64,000 nt of DNA from Stutzerimonas azotifigens (GTDB taxonomy: Bacteria > Pseudomonadota > Gammaproteobacteria > Pseudomonadales > Pseudomonadaceae): contig NZ_JAAMRF010000003.1 in assembly GCF_013522725.1 (NCBI RefSeq), positions 186,001 to 250,000 on the forward strand, read 5' to 3'. Shown one piece after another: positions 30,664-43,105 of this stretch. Position 1 is the first letter of the stretch, and each line of letters starts with the position of its first letter. The notes under the pieces are model-generated. The model did no database searches and was not told the DNA's origin. It saw only the letters and a program-made list of their open reading frames with translations. The position numbers and the translations under genes were made by a program.

Positions 30664-33600
30664 TCAGCCTTCGATCATCTGGCGGATGCGTCCGGCGAGC
30701 GCGTCGATGTTGAACGGCTTGGCCAGCATGTCCATGCCCGGGCCGAGAAACTCGCCGCGCACTTCGGCATTGGGCGCGTAGCCCGTGATGAACAGTACCT
30801 TGAGGTCTTTGCGGTGCTGGCGGGCGATCTCTGCCAGCTGGCGCCCGTTCATGCCGGGCAGGCCAACGTCAGTGACCAGCAGGTCGATGCGCTGATTGCC
30901 CTCGAGGTGCGGCAGTGCGGACGGTCCGTCTACCGCTTCGAGGGCTCCATAGCCGAGCTCCTTGAGCACCTCGATGACCAGCAGGCGTACGGCGGCCTCG
31001 TCCTCGACTACCAGCACCGTCTCGCCGAGCTGAGCGCGCGGGATGTCGCTGCTGCCGGTGCGCTGTTTGCCATCGGTATCGACGGGTTCCAGATTACGCG
31101 GCAGATAGAGCGTGATCTGGGTGCCGACGCCGACCTGGCTATCGATGCGCACATGTCCGCCGGTCTGCTTGGCGAAACCATAGACCATCGACAGTCCGAG
31201 CCCGGTCCCTTGGCCGATCGGTTTGGTCGTGAAGAAGGGATCGAAGGCCTTCTCGATGATTTCGGCCGGCATCCCCAAGCCGCTGTCGCTAACGCACAGC
31301 ACCACGTAGTCGCCGGCGTTCGGCCCATCGGGCTGACGGCCGGCGAGGCTGACGCAGCGGGTCTCGATATTCAGCTCGCCGCCCTCCGGCATCGCATCGC
31401 GCGCGTTGATTACCAGGTTGAGCAGGGCGTTTTCCAGTTGAGGGGCATCGGTATAGGCCAGCCAGGGCCCGGCCGTCAGGCGCGTCTGCAGCTGGATCCG
31501 TTCGCCCATGGTGCGGCGCAGCATGTCCTCCATCGAGCCGACCAGCGCGTCCACGTCCACCGGCTTGGGATCGAGCGACTGGCGGCGGGCGAACGCCAGC
31601 AGGCGGTGGGTGAGGGCCGCGGCCCGGTTGGCCGAGGTCACCGCAGCGTCAATGTAGCGATCGAGTTCGCCGGTCCGCCCGGCGGTGACCCGCCGCTGGA
31701 TCAGGTCCAGCGCGCCGAGCACGCCGGTCAGCATGTTGTTGAAGTCGTGGGCCAGGCCGCCGGTGAGCTGGCCGATGGCTTCCATCTTCTGCGCATGGCG
31801 CAGGGCTTCCTCGGCGCGTTCGCGCTCGCTCATTTCCCGATGCAGGCGGTGGTTGATCTCGGCGAGCTCCCGGGTGCGTTCGGCGACTCGGCGTTCGAGG
31901 TTGTCGTTGAGTTCGCGCAGCGCCTCTTCGGCGGCGACCTGGGCGGTGATATCGGTGTTGGTGCCGAACCAGTGGGTGACCTGGCCCAGCTCGTTGCGGA
32001 TCGGCAGGGCGCGCGAGAGGAACCAGCGGTATTTGCCGTCCTTGCCGCGCAGGGGGAAGGTGTCTTCCCAGATCGAGCCGATGGCGAAGGCGCGCTTCAT
32101 CGAGGCCGAGACACGCTCCATGTGTTCGGGGTGATGCACCGATCGCCAGCCCAGAGCGCGCATGGCCTCGAACGTGGTGCCGGTGTAGTCGTACCAGCGC
32201 TTGTTGTACCAGTAGATCCGGCCGCTGGGGTCGGCCGTCCAGGCGAACTGACTCATGTTGTCGGCGAGCGTGCGGAACTGCTCTTCGCTTTCGCGCAGGG
32301 CGCGCTCGGCGCGGATCCGCTCGTCCGCCGTCCAGGCACGGTCGGCCACGTCGCGGATGAAGGAGATGTCGTCATCGGCCCAGTGGCGAGGTTGGGCGTC
32401 GAGGATGACCAGGGCGGCGCTCAGCCGGCCGTTTTCCAGCAGCGGGACGCACAGCAGGCTGCGGATGTTCCGCTCTTCATAGGCGTCGGCGCTGGTGGCG
32501 GTACGCACGTCGTGCTGAATGTCATCGATCGCCACCAGTTCGCCGCTGCGCAGGTCATAGGCCAGGTCGCCGAAATCGGCGAAGCGGATCCGGGTGTTGG
32601 GGTCCTCGTCCTTTTCGTCGACCCAGTTGCGTTGCATCGTGGCGTATTCGCCGGTCGGGTCGATGCTGGCGAACGCGACCCGCGCTACGCCCAGGGTGCT
32701 GCTCAGCACCCTTTCCGCGGCGGCGGCGATGGTGGCGCTGTCGGGTTGTTCGCGCAGCAGGTCGCCCAACTCGATGAAGGCCGCCTGGCGTTGTTCGGCC
32801 AGGCGTCGTTCCGCGATCTGTTCTTCGAGCAGGGTATTGATGCGCAGCAACTCCTGCTCGGCGTTACGCTCTTCGGTGATGTCGCGAGCGGTGCCGATGA
32901 TGCGCACCTCCCCGCTGGTATCGATCACCCGGCGGCCACGGTTGGCCAACCACAGGTACTGGTTCGTCAACGGGTCGAAAACCCGGTAGTCGAGATTCAG
33001 CTCGCTGTCGCCATCGAGCGCATTGTGCAGGGCTTCGAAGAAGCGGCTGCGATCGTCCGGGTGCAGCCGGGAGAGCAGTTCGTCCACCCGCAGCGATGGG
33101 CCCTCCGGCATCAGGCCTGCCATCGTCCTCAGTTGGGCGTCCAGGAGCAGCGTGTTGCGGGTGTTGTTGTATTCCCAGACGCCGATCGAGGCGATCTCAT
33201 TGGCCAGGCTGACCCTTTGTTCGGCTTCGCGCAGCGCCTTGGTCGCCTGCGCGCGCTCGTTGGCAGCGCGGATGCGCCCCACCACCTCGCGCACCAGTGC
33301 CAGGTCATTCTGAGTCCAGTGTCGAGGCCGTTCGCAGGCCAGCAGCAGGAAGGACAGCTGCGGGGTCCGCTCGAAAAGCGGTGCGTACAGCAGGCTGCGA
33401 CAGCCCAGGCGTTGCGGGACGGCAAGGGCGGCCTCGTCGTAATGGCCGCTCTCCAGGTCGTCGATGGCAACCGGCTCGCCCTGCTGCAAACGCGAGGCGA
33501 TGAAGGCGGCGCTCTTGCCTATGCCGTGCCGGCCCAAGCTGCTGCCCCGGCCGGGCGGTGTCCATTCGTACTGGACGGTGAGCGAGTCGGCTGAGCTGAC

Positions 33601-35403
33601 GTGGCCGTAGGCAAGGCGATCGCATCCCATCAGCTTGCCCAGTCGCTCGCCGAGCAGGGCGGGGACATCGACCCGCTCGCTGGTGTCCTGCAGCTGGTCG
33701 CTGAGTTCGAGCAGGTAACTCTGCAGCGCCTCGCCGCGGGCACGCTCGCTGATATCGGTGAAGGTGCAGATCGCGCCTTGCAGCTCGCCCTCGCGCCAGA
33801 TCGGCTCGGCGCGGTATTCGACCGAGAGGCTGCTGCCGTCCTGGCGGAAGAACAGTTCGTGCTTGACGTGTGCCGGTTCGCCCGTGCGGGCTGTGCGCTG
33901 GATCGAACAGTCGCGCTCGTCGACCGGCGAGCCGTCGGCACGCTGCCGGCGGAAGACCTGCTGCATCGGCTTGCCCAGCGCCTGGTCCTTGGTGGCCAAG
34001 CCGAGCAGCTTGATGAAGGCCTCGTTGCACAGGGTGATCGCCCCGTCGCGATCGATGGAAAAGAATCCCTCGCTGGCCGAGTCGACCAGCAGCCGGGTGA
34101 AGGCCTCGCTTTCGAGGCGTTCGGCATCGGCGCGACGTCGCGCGTCGATGTCGTGGGCCACGCACATCCAGCGGGTGACCGCGCCCTTGGCGTCGAACTC
34201 CGGCACGCCGCGCTCCTGAAACCAGCGCACGCTGCCGTCGGCCGCGGTCAGGGGCAGCTCCAGGGTATAGGGCTGCTTGCCCTGGAGCGCTTCATGCCAG
34301 CTGGCCTCGACCCGTACGCGCTCGTCGGCGCAGACCGCCTGCAGCCAGCCGTCGCCGAGCGACGCCTCGGGGCACAGGCCGGTGTAGTCGCACCAGTAGG
34401 CGTTGGCGAAAGTGACCCGGCCCTGGGCGTCGGCCAGGCGCAGGGCCTGAGGGCTCAGGTCGATCAATGCGCGGTAGCGTTCCTCGGCCTCGATCCGCGC
34501 CGCCTGTTCGCGACGCAGTTCGGTACGGTCGCGCAGAATCTTGATGAAGCCGGTGATCTGCCCGGCTTCATTGCGCAGCGGCATCAACTCCCCGCTGCCC
34601 CAGAGCAGGCTGCCATCCTTGCGCTGATGCCAGTGCTCGTTGATGGCGGCACCGCACTCGTGGGCCGAGCGCATTTCGAGCTCCGGCAGGTTGGCGGCGC
34701 GATCCTGCTCGGTGAAGACCCGGTCGGCCGGCTGGCCGAGCATTTCCTCGGCGCTCCAGCCGAGCAGGCGCGTGGCGCCTTCGTTCCAACTGGTGATGCG
34801 ACCGTCGAGATCGGTGGAGAAGATCGCGTAGTCCACCGCGCTGTCGATGATCAGCTGGTCACGACGGCGGCTTTCGCTGAGCCGGCGCATCTCCAGCAGC
34901 GCCATGATCTGGCGCGCCAGCGCGCGAAGGCGCTCGGCCTGACGGTCGCTCAGCTCGCGCGGCCGTTCGTCGAGTACGCAGAGCATGCCCAGCGGTATGC
35001 CTTCGGCGGTGCGCAGGGCCGTCCCGGCATAGAAATGTACGCCTGGGGCGGCGGCGACGCAGGGATGCTGGGAAAAGCGGGGATCCTGGCGCAGATCCGG
35101 GATGACCGTCAGGTCGGTTTGCAGGAGGCTTTGGGCGCAGATCGATTCGGCGAGGGCGAGGGTCTGTCGATCGAGCTCGACGGCGGCCTTGGACCACTGG
35201 CGCTCGTTGTCGAGGAACGTGATCGCGGCGCTCCTGGCCCCGCAGAGATCGGCTGCCAGCGCCGCCAGATCGTCGAAGGCGGGCTCCGGTGGCGAGCCCA
35301 CGATGCGATAGCCGGCCAGCTCAGCCAGGCGTAGCGCGTCGTTCCCTGATGCGGGAGGGTGAATGCTCGGGTGTACGTTCACGATATCTGCTCGGCTTTC
35401 CAT
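30664..35403 (-). CDS. Large soluble PAS/GAF hybrid sensor histidine kinase
   Basis: A 1579-residue cytosolic kinase with no membrane helix. In order I read GAF (about 25-170), PAS (185-300), PAS (305-425), PAS (430-550), GAF (575-720), PAS (730-850), GAF (870-1030), PAS (1040-1160), a short coiled coil, HisKA with phospho-acceptor His1219 in [11 protein letters not shown], HATPase with N-box Asn1333 and DSGLGMP, and a C-terminal receiver with Asp1512 in [11 protein letters not shown] and Lys1562. It probably integrates several small-molecule or redox inputs. No separate response regulator is adjacent, so phosphotransfer must leave through the receiver to an unlinked partner. A long open frame on the opposite strand is a GC-rich shadow. 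Confidence 0.93.
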   Translation of the reverse strand: MESRADIVNVHPSIHPPASGNDALRLAELAGYRIVGSPPEPAFDDLAALAADLCGARSAAITFLDNERQWSKAAVELDRQTLALAESICAQSLLQTDLTVIPDLRQDPRFSQHPCVAAAPGVHFYAGTALRTAEGIPLGMLCVLDERPRELSDRQAERLRALARQIMALLEMRRLSESRRRDQLIIDSAVDYAIFSTDLDGRITSWNEGATRLLGWSAEEMLGQPADRVFTEQDRAANLPELEMRSAHECGAAINEHWHQRKDGSLLWGSGELMPLRNEAGQITGFIKILRDRTELRREQAARIEAEERYRALIDLSPQALRLADAQGRVTFANAYWCDYTGLCPEASLGDGWLQAVCADERVRVEASWHEALQGKQPYTLELPLTAADGSVRWFQERGVPEFDAKGAVTRWMCVAHDIDARRRADAERLESEAFTRLLVDSASEGFFSIDRDGAITLCNEAFIKLLGLATKDQALGKPMQQVFRRQRADGSPVDERDCSIQRTARTGEPAHVKHELFFRQDGSSLSVEYRAEPIWREGELQGAICTFTDISERARGEALQSYLLELSDQLQDTSERVDVPALLGERLGKLMGCDRLAYGHVSSADSLTVQYEWTPPGRGSSLGRHGIGKSAAFIASRLQQGEPVAIDDLESGHYDEAALAVPQRLGCRSLLYAPLFERTPQLSFLLLACERPRHWTQNDLALVREVVGRIRAANERAQATKALREAEQRVSLANEIASIGVWEYNNTRNTLLLDAQLRTMAGLMPEGPSLRVDELLSRLHPDDRSRFFEALHNALDGDSELNLDYRVFDPLTNQYLWLANRGRRVIDTSGEVRIIGTARDITEERNAEQELLRINTLLEEQIAERRLAEQRQAAFIELGDLLREQPDSATIAAAAERVLSSTLGVARVAFASIDPTGEYATMQRNWVDEKDEDPNTRIRFADFGDLAYDLRSGELVAIDDIQHDVRTATSADAYEERNIRSLLCVPLLENGRLSAALVILDAQPRHWADDDISFIRDVADRAWTADERIRAERALRESEEQFRTLADNMSQFAWTADPSGRIYWYNKRWYDYTGTTFEAMRALGWRSVHHPEHMERVSASMKRAFAIGSIWEDTFPLRGKDGKYRWFLSRALPIRNELGQVTHWFGTNTDITAQVAAEEALRELNDNLERRVAERTRELAEINHRLHREMSERERAEEALRHAQKMEAIGQLTGGLAHDFNNMLTGVLGALDLIQRRVTAGRTGELDRYIDAAVTSANRAAALTHRLLAFARRQSLDPKPVDVDALVGSMEDMLRRTMGERIQLQTRLTAGPWLAYTDAPQLENALLNLVINARDAMPEGGELNIETRCVSLAGRQPDGPNAGDYVVLCVSDSGLGMPAEIIEKAFDPFFTTKPIGQGTGLGLSMVYGFAKQTGGHVRIDSQVGVGTQITLYLPRNLEPVDTDGKQRTGSSDIPRAQLGETVLVVEDEAAVRLLVIEVLKELGYGALEAVDGPSALPHLEGNQRIDLLVTDVGLPGMNGRQLAEIARQHRKDLKVLFITGYAPNAEVRGEFLGPGMDMLAKPFNIDALAGRIRQMIEG

Positions 35404-35838
35404 GGCTCGCCCGGCACCTGACGCTACGCGCCAAGGCTTCCGGTCATGTCGCGGCGCAAGTGTGCATGCGCCACATCAGGCGTTCCACCGCCTTCGGTAC
35501 AAGAATAGCGATGGTTATCGTTTCTGGCGCTGGTGGCAGTTGGACAGCCTGGCGCGGAGCGCACTCTGTCTGGCGCGGGAAAATGTCGGCAGAAACGGGG
35601 CAGAAGCGACAAATATCGTGAATTGTTCATGTTATTGCCTTAAACGGGTCAACTCTTAATCGACCCGCGCCCCGGTTGGCCGTTCAGCAAATCCATCTGC
35701 GAAGACTCGCGGTGGGCCCGAGGGGTGGCCAGGCTGACGAATCGAGGTCTCTAGCCCGCGCCTTGCACGCAGGCCAGAGGCATTCGCCGAGTCGAATGGC
35801 CCGGGGGAAGGCGACGCACGGTCGACCGTGCGCGGCGG
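35404..35838. other. 435-bp intergenic region between the kinase and the FtsH-like gene
   Basis: No credible gene. A locally AT-rich part (about 35590-35665) upstream of the kinase is the likely promoter region; CGGGTC and GACCCG form a small inverted repeat around a 12-base loop there (35646-35669). Next to the end of the FtsH-like gene is a perfect 18-base palindrome CGCACGGTCGACCGTGCG (35815-35832), which may be that gene's terminator stem, though it has no T-run. Confidence 0.5.
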
Positions 35839-37806
<1,968 letters not shown>

Positions 37807-38076
37807 TTCACATCCAGGCGGGCAAACCCGACACAACTACGGGACAACCGTCCCGGCGGGGACGGACGGAGTGTTCTTGCGGGCATTTACCCGCTGCACC
37901 CGTCAGGCGCATACACGGTCTGGGCACTGCCGGTTTATCGGCGGGGATCCCTGTGCGAGGAGACCGTCGGTCGGGTGGGGAATCCGACCTGGCCCGCAGA
38001 ATACGGTAAGCGTCGCCGCCTGGAGGATGAGGCGACGAACGGAAGGGCATTTTGCGACGGGTGACAGGTCGCCGGA
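37807..38076. other. Upstream region of the FtsH-like gene
   Basis: About 270 bases without a gene, holding the promoter and leader of the FtsH-like gene (minus strand). Near the gene start two overlapping, mutually exclusive hairpins are possible: CGGGAC/GTCCCG (37840-37855) and CCGTCCC/GGGACGG (37848-37865). A CGTCGCC/GGCGACG pair lies at 38011-38037. I could not find a clear promoter. Confidence 0.45.
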
Positions 38077-38101
38077 GCGGCCCGCCGTTGCGGCGGGCCG
38101 C
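38077..38101 (-). terminator. Hairpin after the cytochrome c gene
   Basis: GCGGCCCGCCG and CGGCGGGCCGC are perfect 11-base arms around TTG, six bases beyond the stop codon of the cytochrome gene. There is no T-run, so it may terminate weakly or protect the mRNA 3' end. Confidence 0.55.
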
Positions 38102-38107
38102 TTGGGG

Positions 38108-39346
38108 CTAGTGCTCCTCGCGGCGCTCGCGGATCTGCTCCTCGTTCAGCGTAGCGTCCAGGCCGGCGAAGTGGTTGAGCACGAAGTTGCTGACGGCCGC
38201 CACCTCGGAGTCGGTGAAGTGCCGGTCGAAGGCTGGCATCGCATGATCGCCGTCCGGCCCGTGCAGCACGTCGCCCTGCAGGATGATCTGCACCAGATTC
38301 AGGCCCTCGGGGTCATGTACCGTGCGCAGCCCGCGCAGCGAGGCGTAGGGCGACTGGCGGCCGTTGCCGTCCCACAGGTGGCAACTGACGCAGGCGTCGG
38401 CGAACAGCTTCTGGCCCAGTGGGTGCGGCGTCTGCGTTGGCGCCTCGGCGGCCAGTTCGCGTGGTTGCGGCCGTTTCACCTCGGCGTCCTGTGCCGGCAC
38501 CGATCTGAGGTACACCGCCATGGCGCGGATATCCTCGGGCGTCAGGTGGCGCAGGCTGTGATTGACCACTTCGGCCATCGGCCCGCCCGCCACGCTGTAG
38601 CCCTCGGCCAGCCCGGTCGCCAGGTAGCGCTCCAGCGTGTCGTCCGGCCAGCCGCCGATGCCGCTCTGCTCGTCGCCGGTGATATTCCAGGCGTTCCAGC
38701 CCTGGATGGTGCTGCCGGCAAGGTTCTTCGAGCCGCTACGCGCCTGGAACAGGTTGCGCGGCGTGTGGCATTCGCCGCAATGCCCCGGCCCTTCGACCAG
38801 GTAGGCGCCGCGGTTCCACTCCGGGGATTGCTCCGGGTCCGGCTCGAAGCGCTCGTCGTCGAGAAAGAAGAAATTCCACAGGGCCATGCCCCAGCGCTGA
38901 TTGAACGGAAAGCCGATGTCGTTTTCCGGATTGGGCTGGTTGACCGGTTCGAGACTGAACAGATACGCCTTGATCGCGAGAATGTCCTCACGCGGCATCA
39001 GTGTGTAGGAGGTATAGGGGAACGCCGGGTAGTAGTGCTTGCCATCCTTGCCGACCCCCTTCTGCATCGCCCGGACGAAATCATCGTCGCTCCACTCGCC
39101 GATGCCGGTCTCCTTGTCCGGGGTGATGTTGGTCGAATAGAGGGTGCCGAACGGCATCTTGATCGGCAGCCCGCCGGCGTACGGCTTGCCGCCTTCGGTC
39201 ACATGGCAGGCAATGCAGTCGGCGGCCCTGGCCAGGTACTCGCCACGCTGGATCAGCTCGGTGTCGGCCGGTTGTGCCAGGACGCTGCCGCCGAACAGGG
39301 CAAGCGCGCCGCAGGACAGCGCGCGAAAGAAAGCGTTGAACCTCAT
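38108..39346 (-). CDS. Tri-haem cytochrome c subunit of a molybdenum hydroxylase
   Basis: A 412-residue periplasmic protein with signal peptide ending SVLAQ and three haem c sites: CIACH (44-48), CGECH (190-194) and CVSCH (319-323). It resembles the cytochrome subunits of membrane-linked alcohol and aldehyde dehydrogenases. It overlaps the upstream molybdenum subunit gene by 4 bases (ATGA), so it most likely takes electrons from that enzyme to the respiratory chain. The ATG at 39346 has GGAGGAC upstream; the open frame extends further without support. Confidence 0.92.
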   Translation of the reverse strand: MRFNAFFRALSCGALALFGGSVLAQPADTELIQRGEYLARAADCIACHVTEGGKPYAGGLPIKMPFGTLYSTNITPDKETGIGEWSDDDFVRAMQKGVGKDGKHYYPAFPYTSYTLMPREDILAIKAYLFSLEPVNQPNPENDIGFPFNQRWGMALWNFFFLDDERFEPDPEQSPEWNRGAYLVEGPGHCGECHTPRNLFQARSGSKNLAGSTIQGWNAWNITGDEQSGIGGWPDDTLERYLATGLAEGYSVAGGPMAEVVNHSLRHLTPEDIRAMAVYLRSVPAQDAEVKRPQPRELAAEAPTQTPHPLGQKLFADACVSCHLWDGNGRQSPYASLRGLRTVHDPEGLNLVQIILQGDVLHGPDGDHAMPAFDRHFTDSEVAAVSNFVLNHFAGLDATLNEEQIRERREEH

Positions 39347-41547
39347 GCAGGACGTCCTCCAAGCACGTGATAACCGGCGCGGGCCAGCGGCAGGCGACGG
39401 ATGCGCTCGCCGCTGGCGCTGTGCAGGGCGTTGACCAGGGCAGGTGCGATCATCGCGGTGCCGGCCTCGCCCACGCCGCCGGGCGCTTCGGCGCTTTCGA
39501 CGATGTAGGTTTCCACCGGTGGCGCATCGCTGATGCGCAACTGACGGTAGTCGTGGAAATTGCTCTGCTCGACGCGGCCATCGCGCACGGTAATCTCGTT
39601 GAACAGCGCCGCGGAGAGGCCGAACAGGGTGCCGCCCTCGATCTGCGACTTCACCGACACCGGATTCATCACCTGGCCGCAATCGACCGCCACCACCAGG
39701 CGTGTGAGGCGAATGCCCTTGCCCTCGGCGACTTCCAGCTCGACCACCGTGGCCAGGAAGCTACCAAACACTTCCTGCACCGCCACACCGCGCCCGTGCC
39801 CGGCGGGCAAGGACTGACCCCAGCCGGCTTTTTCCGCAGCCAGACGCAACACCGCCTGGGCTCGCGGGTGCTGGCCGAGCAGCTGCATGCGGTAATCGAC
39901 CGGATCGCGGTCGACGCTGCGGGCCACTTCGTCGATGAAGCTTTCCAGCATGTAGGTACTGCGCAGCGGGCCTACCCCGCGCCACCAGGACTGGTGGATC
40001 GCCTTGGGCGGCACCGGGATGTAATTGACCCGCAGATGCTCCAGCGCATAGATCGGATGCTGCGCCACCTCGACCGCATCGCCGTCGAGTCCATTCTCCG
40101 GCACCGCTTCTGGCGCGAAGCGCGCCAGCACCGAAGCCCCGGCGATGCTGTGACGCCAGCCCAGCAGGCGGCCCTCGCCATCCAGCGCGGCGGCCAATCG
40201 GTCGATGTAATGCGGCCGGTACATGTCGTGGGCGGTGTCTTCCTCGCGGGTCCAGGTCAGCTTGACCGGATAGTCGACCTGTTTGGCGATGGCCACCGCC
40301 TGGGCAATGAAATCCACTTCCAGGCGGCGGCCGAAGGCGCCACCGATGAGCTGGTTATTGACGATGACCTGCTCTGGCGGCCGCCCGGCCTCTTCGGCAG
40401 CAGCTGTCTGGGCGCGGACGGGAACCTGGGTGCCGACCCAGAGCTCGACCGCGTCGGGACGTACCTGCGCCACGCAGCCCATGGGCTCGAGTGCGGCGTG
40501 GGCGAGAAAGGGCATCTCGTATTCGGCTTCGAAGGTCTTGGCGGCGTTGTCCAGGGCGTTCTGGATGTCGCCGACTTCGTTTGCCAGCGCGCCGGGTTCG
40601 TCCAGCGCGTCGCGGATCGCCCGCTCCATCTGCTCGGAGTCGAGCCCGGCGTGCTCGCCGTAATCCCACTCGATTTCCAATGCGCGCACGCCGGAGAACG
40701 CCGCCCATGTGTGCTCGCCGATCACGGCCACGGCATTGCCCATACGCACCACATCGACTACCCCGGGGATCCGGCGTGCGGCGCTGTCGTCGACGCAGGC
40801 CACGCTGCCGCCGACCACCGGACAGGCACGGATCGAGGCGTATTTCATGTCCGGCACGGCCAGGTCGATGGTGAACCGCGAGCGGCCGTCCACCTTCGAC
40901 GGCGTGTCCAGCCGGCGCAACGGTTTGCCGATCACCTTGAACTCGCTGGCCGGCTTGAGCGGGATGTCTTCCGGAATCGGCAGCTGCGAGGCGGCCTCGA
41001 CCAGCTCGCCATAGCCCAGAGTCTGGCCGTCCGGGCCGTGCACCTGGCCGTTCTCGGCACGAAGCCGGTCGGCCGGTATCTGCCAGCGCTGCGCCGCGGC
41101 CTGGATCAGCATCAGCCGGGCCGCGGCGCCCGCGCGGCGCAGCGGTTCCCAGTTACTGCGGATGGAGGTCGAACCACCGGTCGCCTGGAAATTGAGCAGG
41201 CTGTCGTTGTAGATATCTTCGTTCGGCGGAGCCTCCTTCAAGGTGATCTCGTCGAGAGGAACTTCCAGTTCCTCGGCAATCATCATCGCCAGTCCGCTCT
41301 GGGCGCCCTGGCCCATCTCGATCTTCGGCACGGTAAAGGTCACCTTGCCGTCACGGTCGATGCTGATGAAGGCGTCGAGTGCGGTAGCGGTTGGCAGCGT
41401 TCCGTCCTCCGGTCCCTCGGGAAGCACCTGTTCGGCGAAACTGCGTCCGGCGAAGGGCAGCGAAAAGCCGATCACCAGTCCGCCGAAGCCGAGGCCCGCG
41501 ACCTTGAGCAGTTGCCGGCGCGATGGGGAAAAGGGTTGCTCGTTCAC
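39343..41547 (-). CDS. Molybdopterin-binding large subunit, xanthine/aldehyde dehydrogenase family (IorB-like)
   Basis: A 734-residue molybdenum hydroxylase subunit with a Tat-type leader (SRRQLLKVAGLGFGGLVIGFSLPFAGRSFA), so it is exported folded to the periplasm. Conserved parts include VPKIEMGQGAQSGLAMMIAEEL, GQLIGGAFGRRL-type FGRRLEVDF, and GGVGEAGTAMIAPALVNAL, whose Glu is the catalytic base of the family. I chose a GTG at 41547 because AGGAGG is 6 bases upstream; an ATG at 41562 overlaps the previous stop codon and is an alternative. It forms one operon with the 2Fe-2S subunit and the cytochrome. The substrate (aldehyde or N-heterocycle) cannot be told. Confidence 0.9.
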   Translation of the reverse strand: MNEQPFSPSRRQLLKVAGLGFGGLVIGFSLPFAGRSFAEQVLPEGPEDGTLPTATALDAFISIDRDGKVTFTVPKIEMGQGAQSGLAMMIAEELEVPLDEITLKEAPPNEDIYNDSLLNFQATGGSTSIRSNWEPLRRAGAAARLMLIQAAAQRWQIPADRLRAENGQVHGPDGQTLGYGELVEAASQLPIPEDIPLKPASEFKVIGKPLRRLDTPSKVDGRSRFTIDLAVPDMKYASIRACPVVGGSVACVDDSAARRIPGVVDVVRMGNAVAVIGEHTWAAFSGVRALEIEWDYGEHAGLDSEQMERAIRDALDEPGALANEVGDIQNALDNAAKTFEAEYEMPFLAHAALEPMGCVAQVRPDAVELWVGTQVPVRAQTAAAEEAGRPPEQVIVNNQLIGGAFGRRLEVDFIAQAVAIAKQVDYPVKLTWTREEDTAHDMYRPHYIDRLAAALDGEGRLLGWRHSIAGASVLARFAPEAVPENGLDGDAVEVAQHPIYALEHLRVNYIPVPPKAIHQSWWRGVGPLRSTYMLESFIDEVARSVDRDPVDYRMQLLGQHPRAQAVLRLAAEKAGWGQSLPAGHGRGVAVQEVFGSFLATVVELEVAEGKGIRLTRLVVAVDCGQVMNPVSVKSQIEGGTLFGLSAALFNEITVRDGRVEQSNFHDYRQLRISDAPPVETYIVESAEAPGGVGEAGTAMIAPALVNALHSASGERIRRLPLARAGYHVLGGRPA

Positions 41548-41558
41548 GGCGCGCCTCC

Positions 41559-42011
<453 letters not shown>

Positions 42012-42234
42012 AGAAGGGAGACCTCATCATCAGGCTCGAAGCGGTGCGCATGTCTTTCTGGTCGAGTGCGCTCCCTATCCAGACAACAAAAGGCGGCAAA
42101 GTTAGCGGGTTGTTTCTTTTTTTGTCGGCTGGCGCATCAGCGGTACGGCCTCAGGAATACGAGAAGGCGTTCAGCAAGCATTGCGCTGGCCAGGATCGAA
42201 GGGTGGAGGCGAAGCCGCGCGCAGCTGTCACCAT

Positions 42235-42259
42235 CAGACCGGGGTACATACCCGGTCTG
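42235..42259 (-). terminator. Hairpin in the 271-bp gap after fpr
   Basis: CAGACCGGG and CCCGGTCTG are perfect 9-base arms around GTACATA. It lies downstream of fpr on the minus strand and upstream of the molybdenum hydroxylase operon, and may separate the two transcripts. No T-run follows. The rest of 42012-42282 shows no gene. Confidence 0.5.
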
Positions 42260-42282
42260 AACGGACGCGCGCTGAGCCAGGT

Positions 42283-43059
42283 TCATTTCTCGACGAAGGC
42301 GCGCTCGATCACGTAGTCGCCGGCTTCGCCCTGCTGCGGTGAAGCGTGGAAACCCATTTCGTCGAGCATGCCGGTCAGCGCATCGAGCATGGCCGGACTG
42401 CCGCAGAGCATGACCCGGTCGCTGTCCTTGTTCAGGGGCGGCAGACCGATGTCGGCGGCGAGCTGACCGGTCTCCACCAGCGTGGTGATGCGGCCCTGGT
42501 TGCGGAACGGCTCGCGGGTGACGGTGGGGTAGTAGATCAGCTTGTCGCGCACCTCTTCGCCGAGGAATTCGTGCTGCGGTAGCTCGTGGGTCAGGTAGTC
42601 GTGATAGGCCAGTTCGCTGACCTCGCGCACGCAATGCACCAGCACGATCTTGTCGAAACGCTCATAGGCCTCCGGGTCGCGGACGATGCTCATGAACGGC
42701 GCCAGACCGGTGCCGGTGCCGAACAGGTAGAGGTGCTTGCCGGGTCGCAGATCGTGCATCACCAGGGTACCGACCGGCTTGCGGCTGACCAGGATCGGAT
42801 CGCCCGCCTTCAGATGCTGCAGGCGCGAGGTGAGCGGGCCGTCCGGCACCTTGATGCTGAGAAATTCCAGGTGCTCGTCGTGGTTGGCGCTGACGATGCT
42901 GTAGGCGCGCATCAGCGGCTTGCCTTCGACGCCGAGGCCGATCATCACGAAATGACCGTTCTCGAAGCGCAGCCCCGGATCGCGGGTGGTGGTGAAGCTG
43001 AACAGGGTGTCGTTCCAGTGGCGGACGCTGAGAACGCTTTCAGTACCGATTGCAGCCAT
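42283..43059 (-). CDS. fpr: Ferredoxin--NADP(+) reductase
   Basis: A 258-residue FAD enzyme that exchanges electrons between NADPH and ferredoxin or flavodoxin. FAD contacts are in LMRAYSIVSANHDEHLEF and the NADPH side in YLFGTGTGLAPFMSIVRDPE; the protein ends AFVEK, as in Pseudomonas Fpr. The start at 43059 gives the family length. The finR regulator that I expect beside fpr in Pseudomonas is not here. It lies 46 bases after the YeiH-family gene on the same strand, so it may serve the ferredoxins of that cluster. Confidence 0.94.
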   Translation of the reverse strand: MAAIGTESVLSVRHWNDTLFSFTTTRDPGLRFENGHFVMIGLGVEGKPLMRAYSIVSANHDEHLEFLSIKVPDGPLTSRLQHLKAGDPILVSRKPVGTLVMHDLRPGKHLYLFGTGTGLAPFMSIVRDPEAYERFDKIVLVHCVREVSELAYHDYLTHELPQHEFLGEEVRDKLIYYPTVTREPFRNQGRITTLVETGQLAADIGLPPLNKDSDRVMLCGSPAMLDALTGMLDEMGFHASPQQGEAGDYVIERAFVEK

Positions 43060-43105
43060 GGCAAATCCTCCAACAGTCAAAAGGGAAACGGGGCAGAAAA
43101 AATCG

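Noticed and set aside
30652-33594. 980-codon open frame on the plus strand opposite the histidine kinase
   Set aside because: It is antisense to an evident kinase with conserved motifs. Its translation is Ala/Gly/Arg-rich and has no recognisable domain. Long antisense frames are expected at this GC content.
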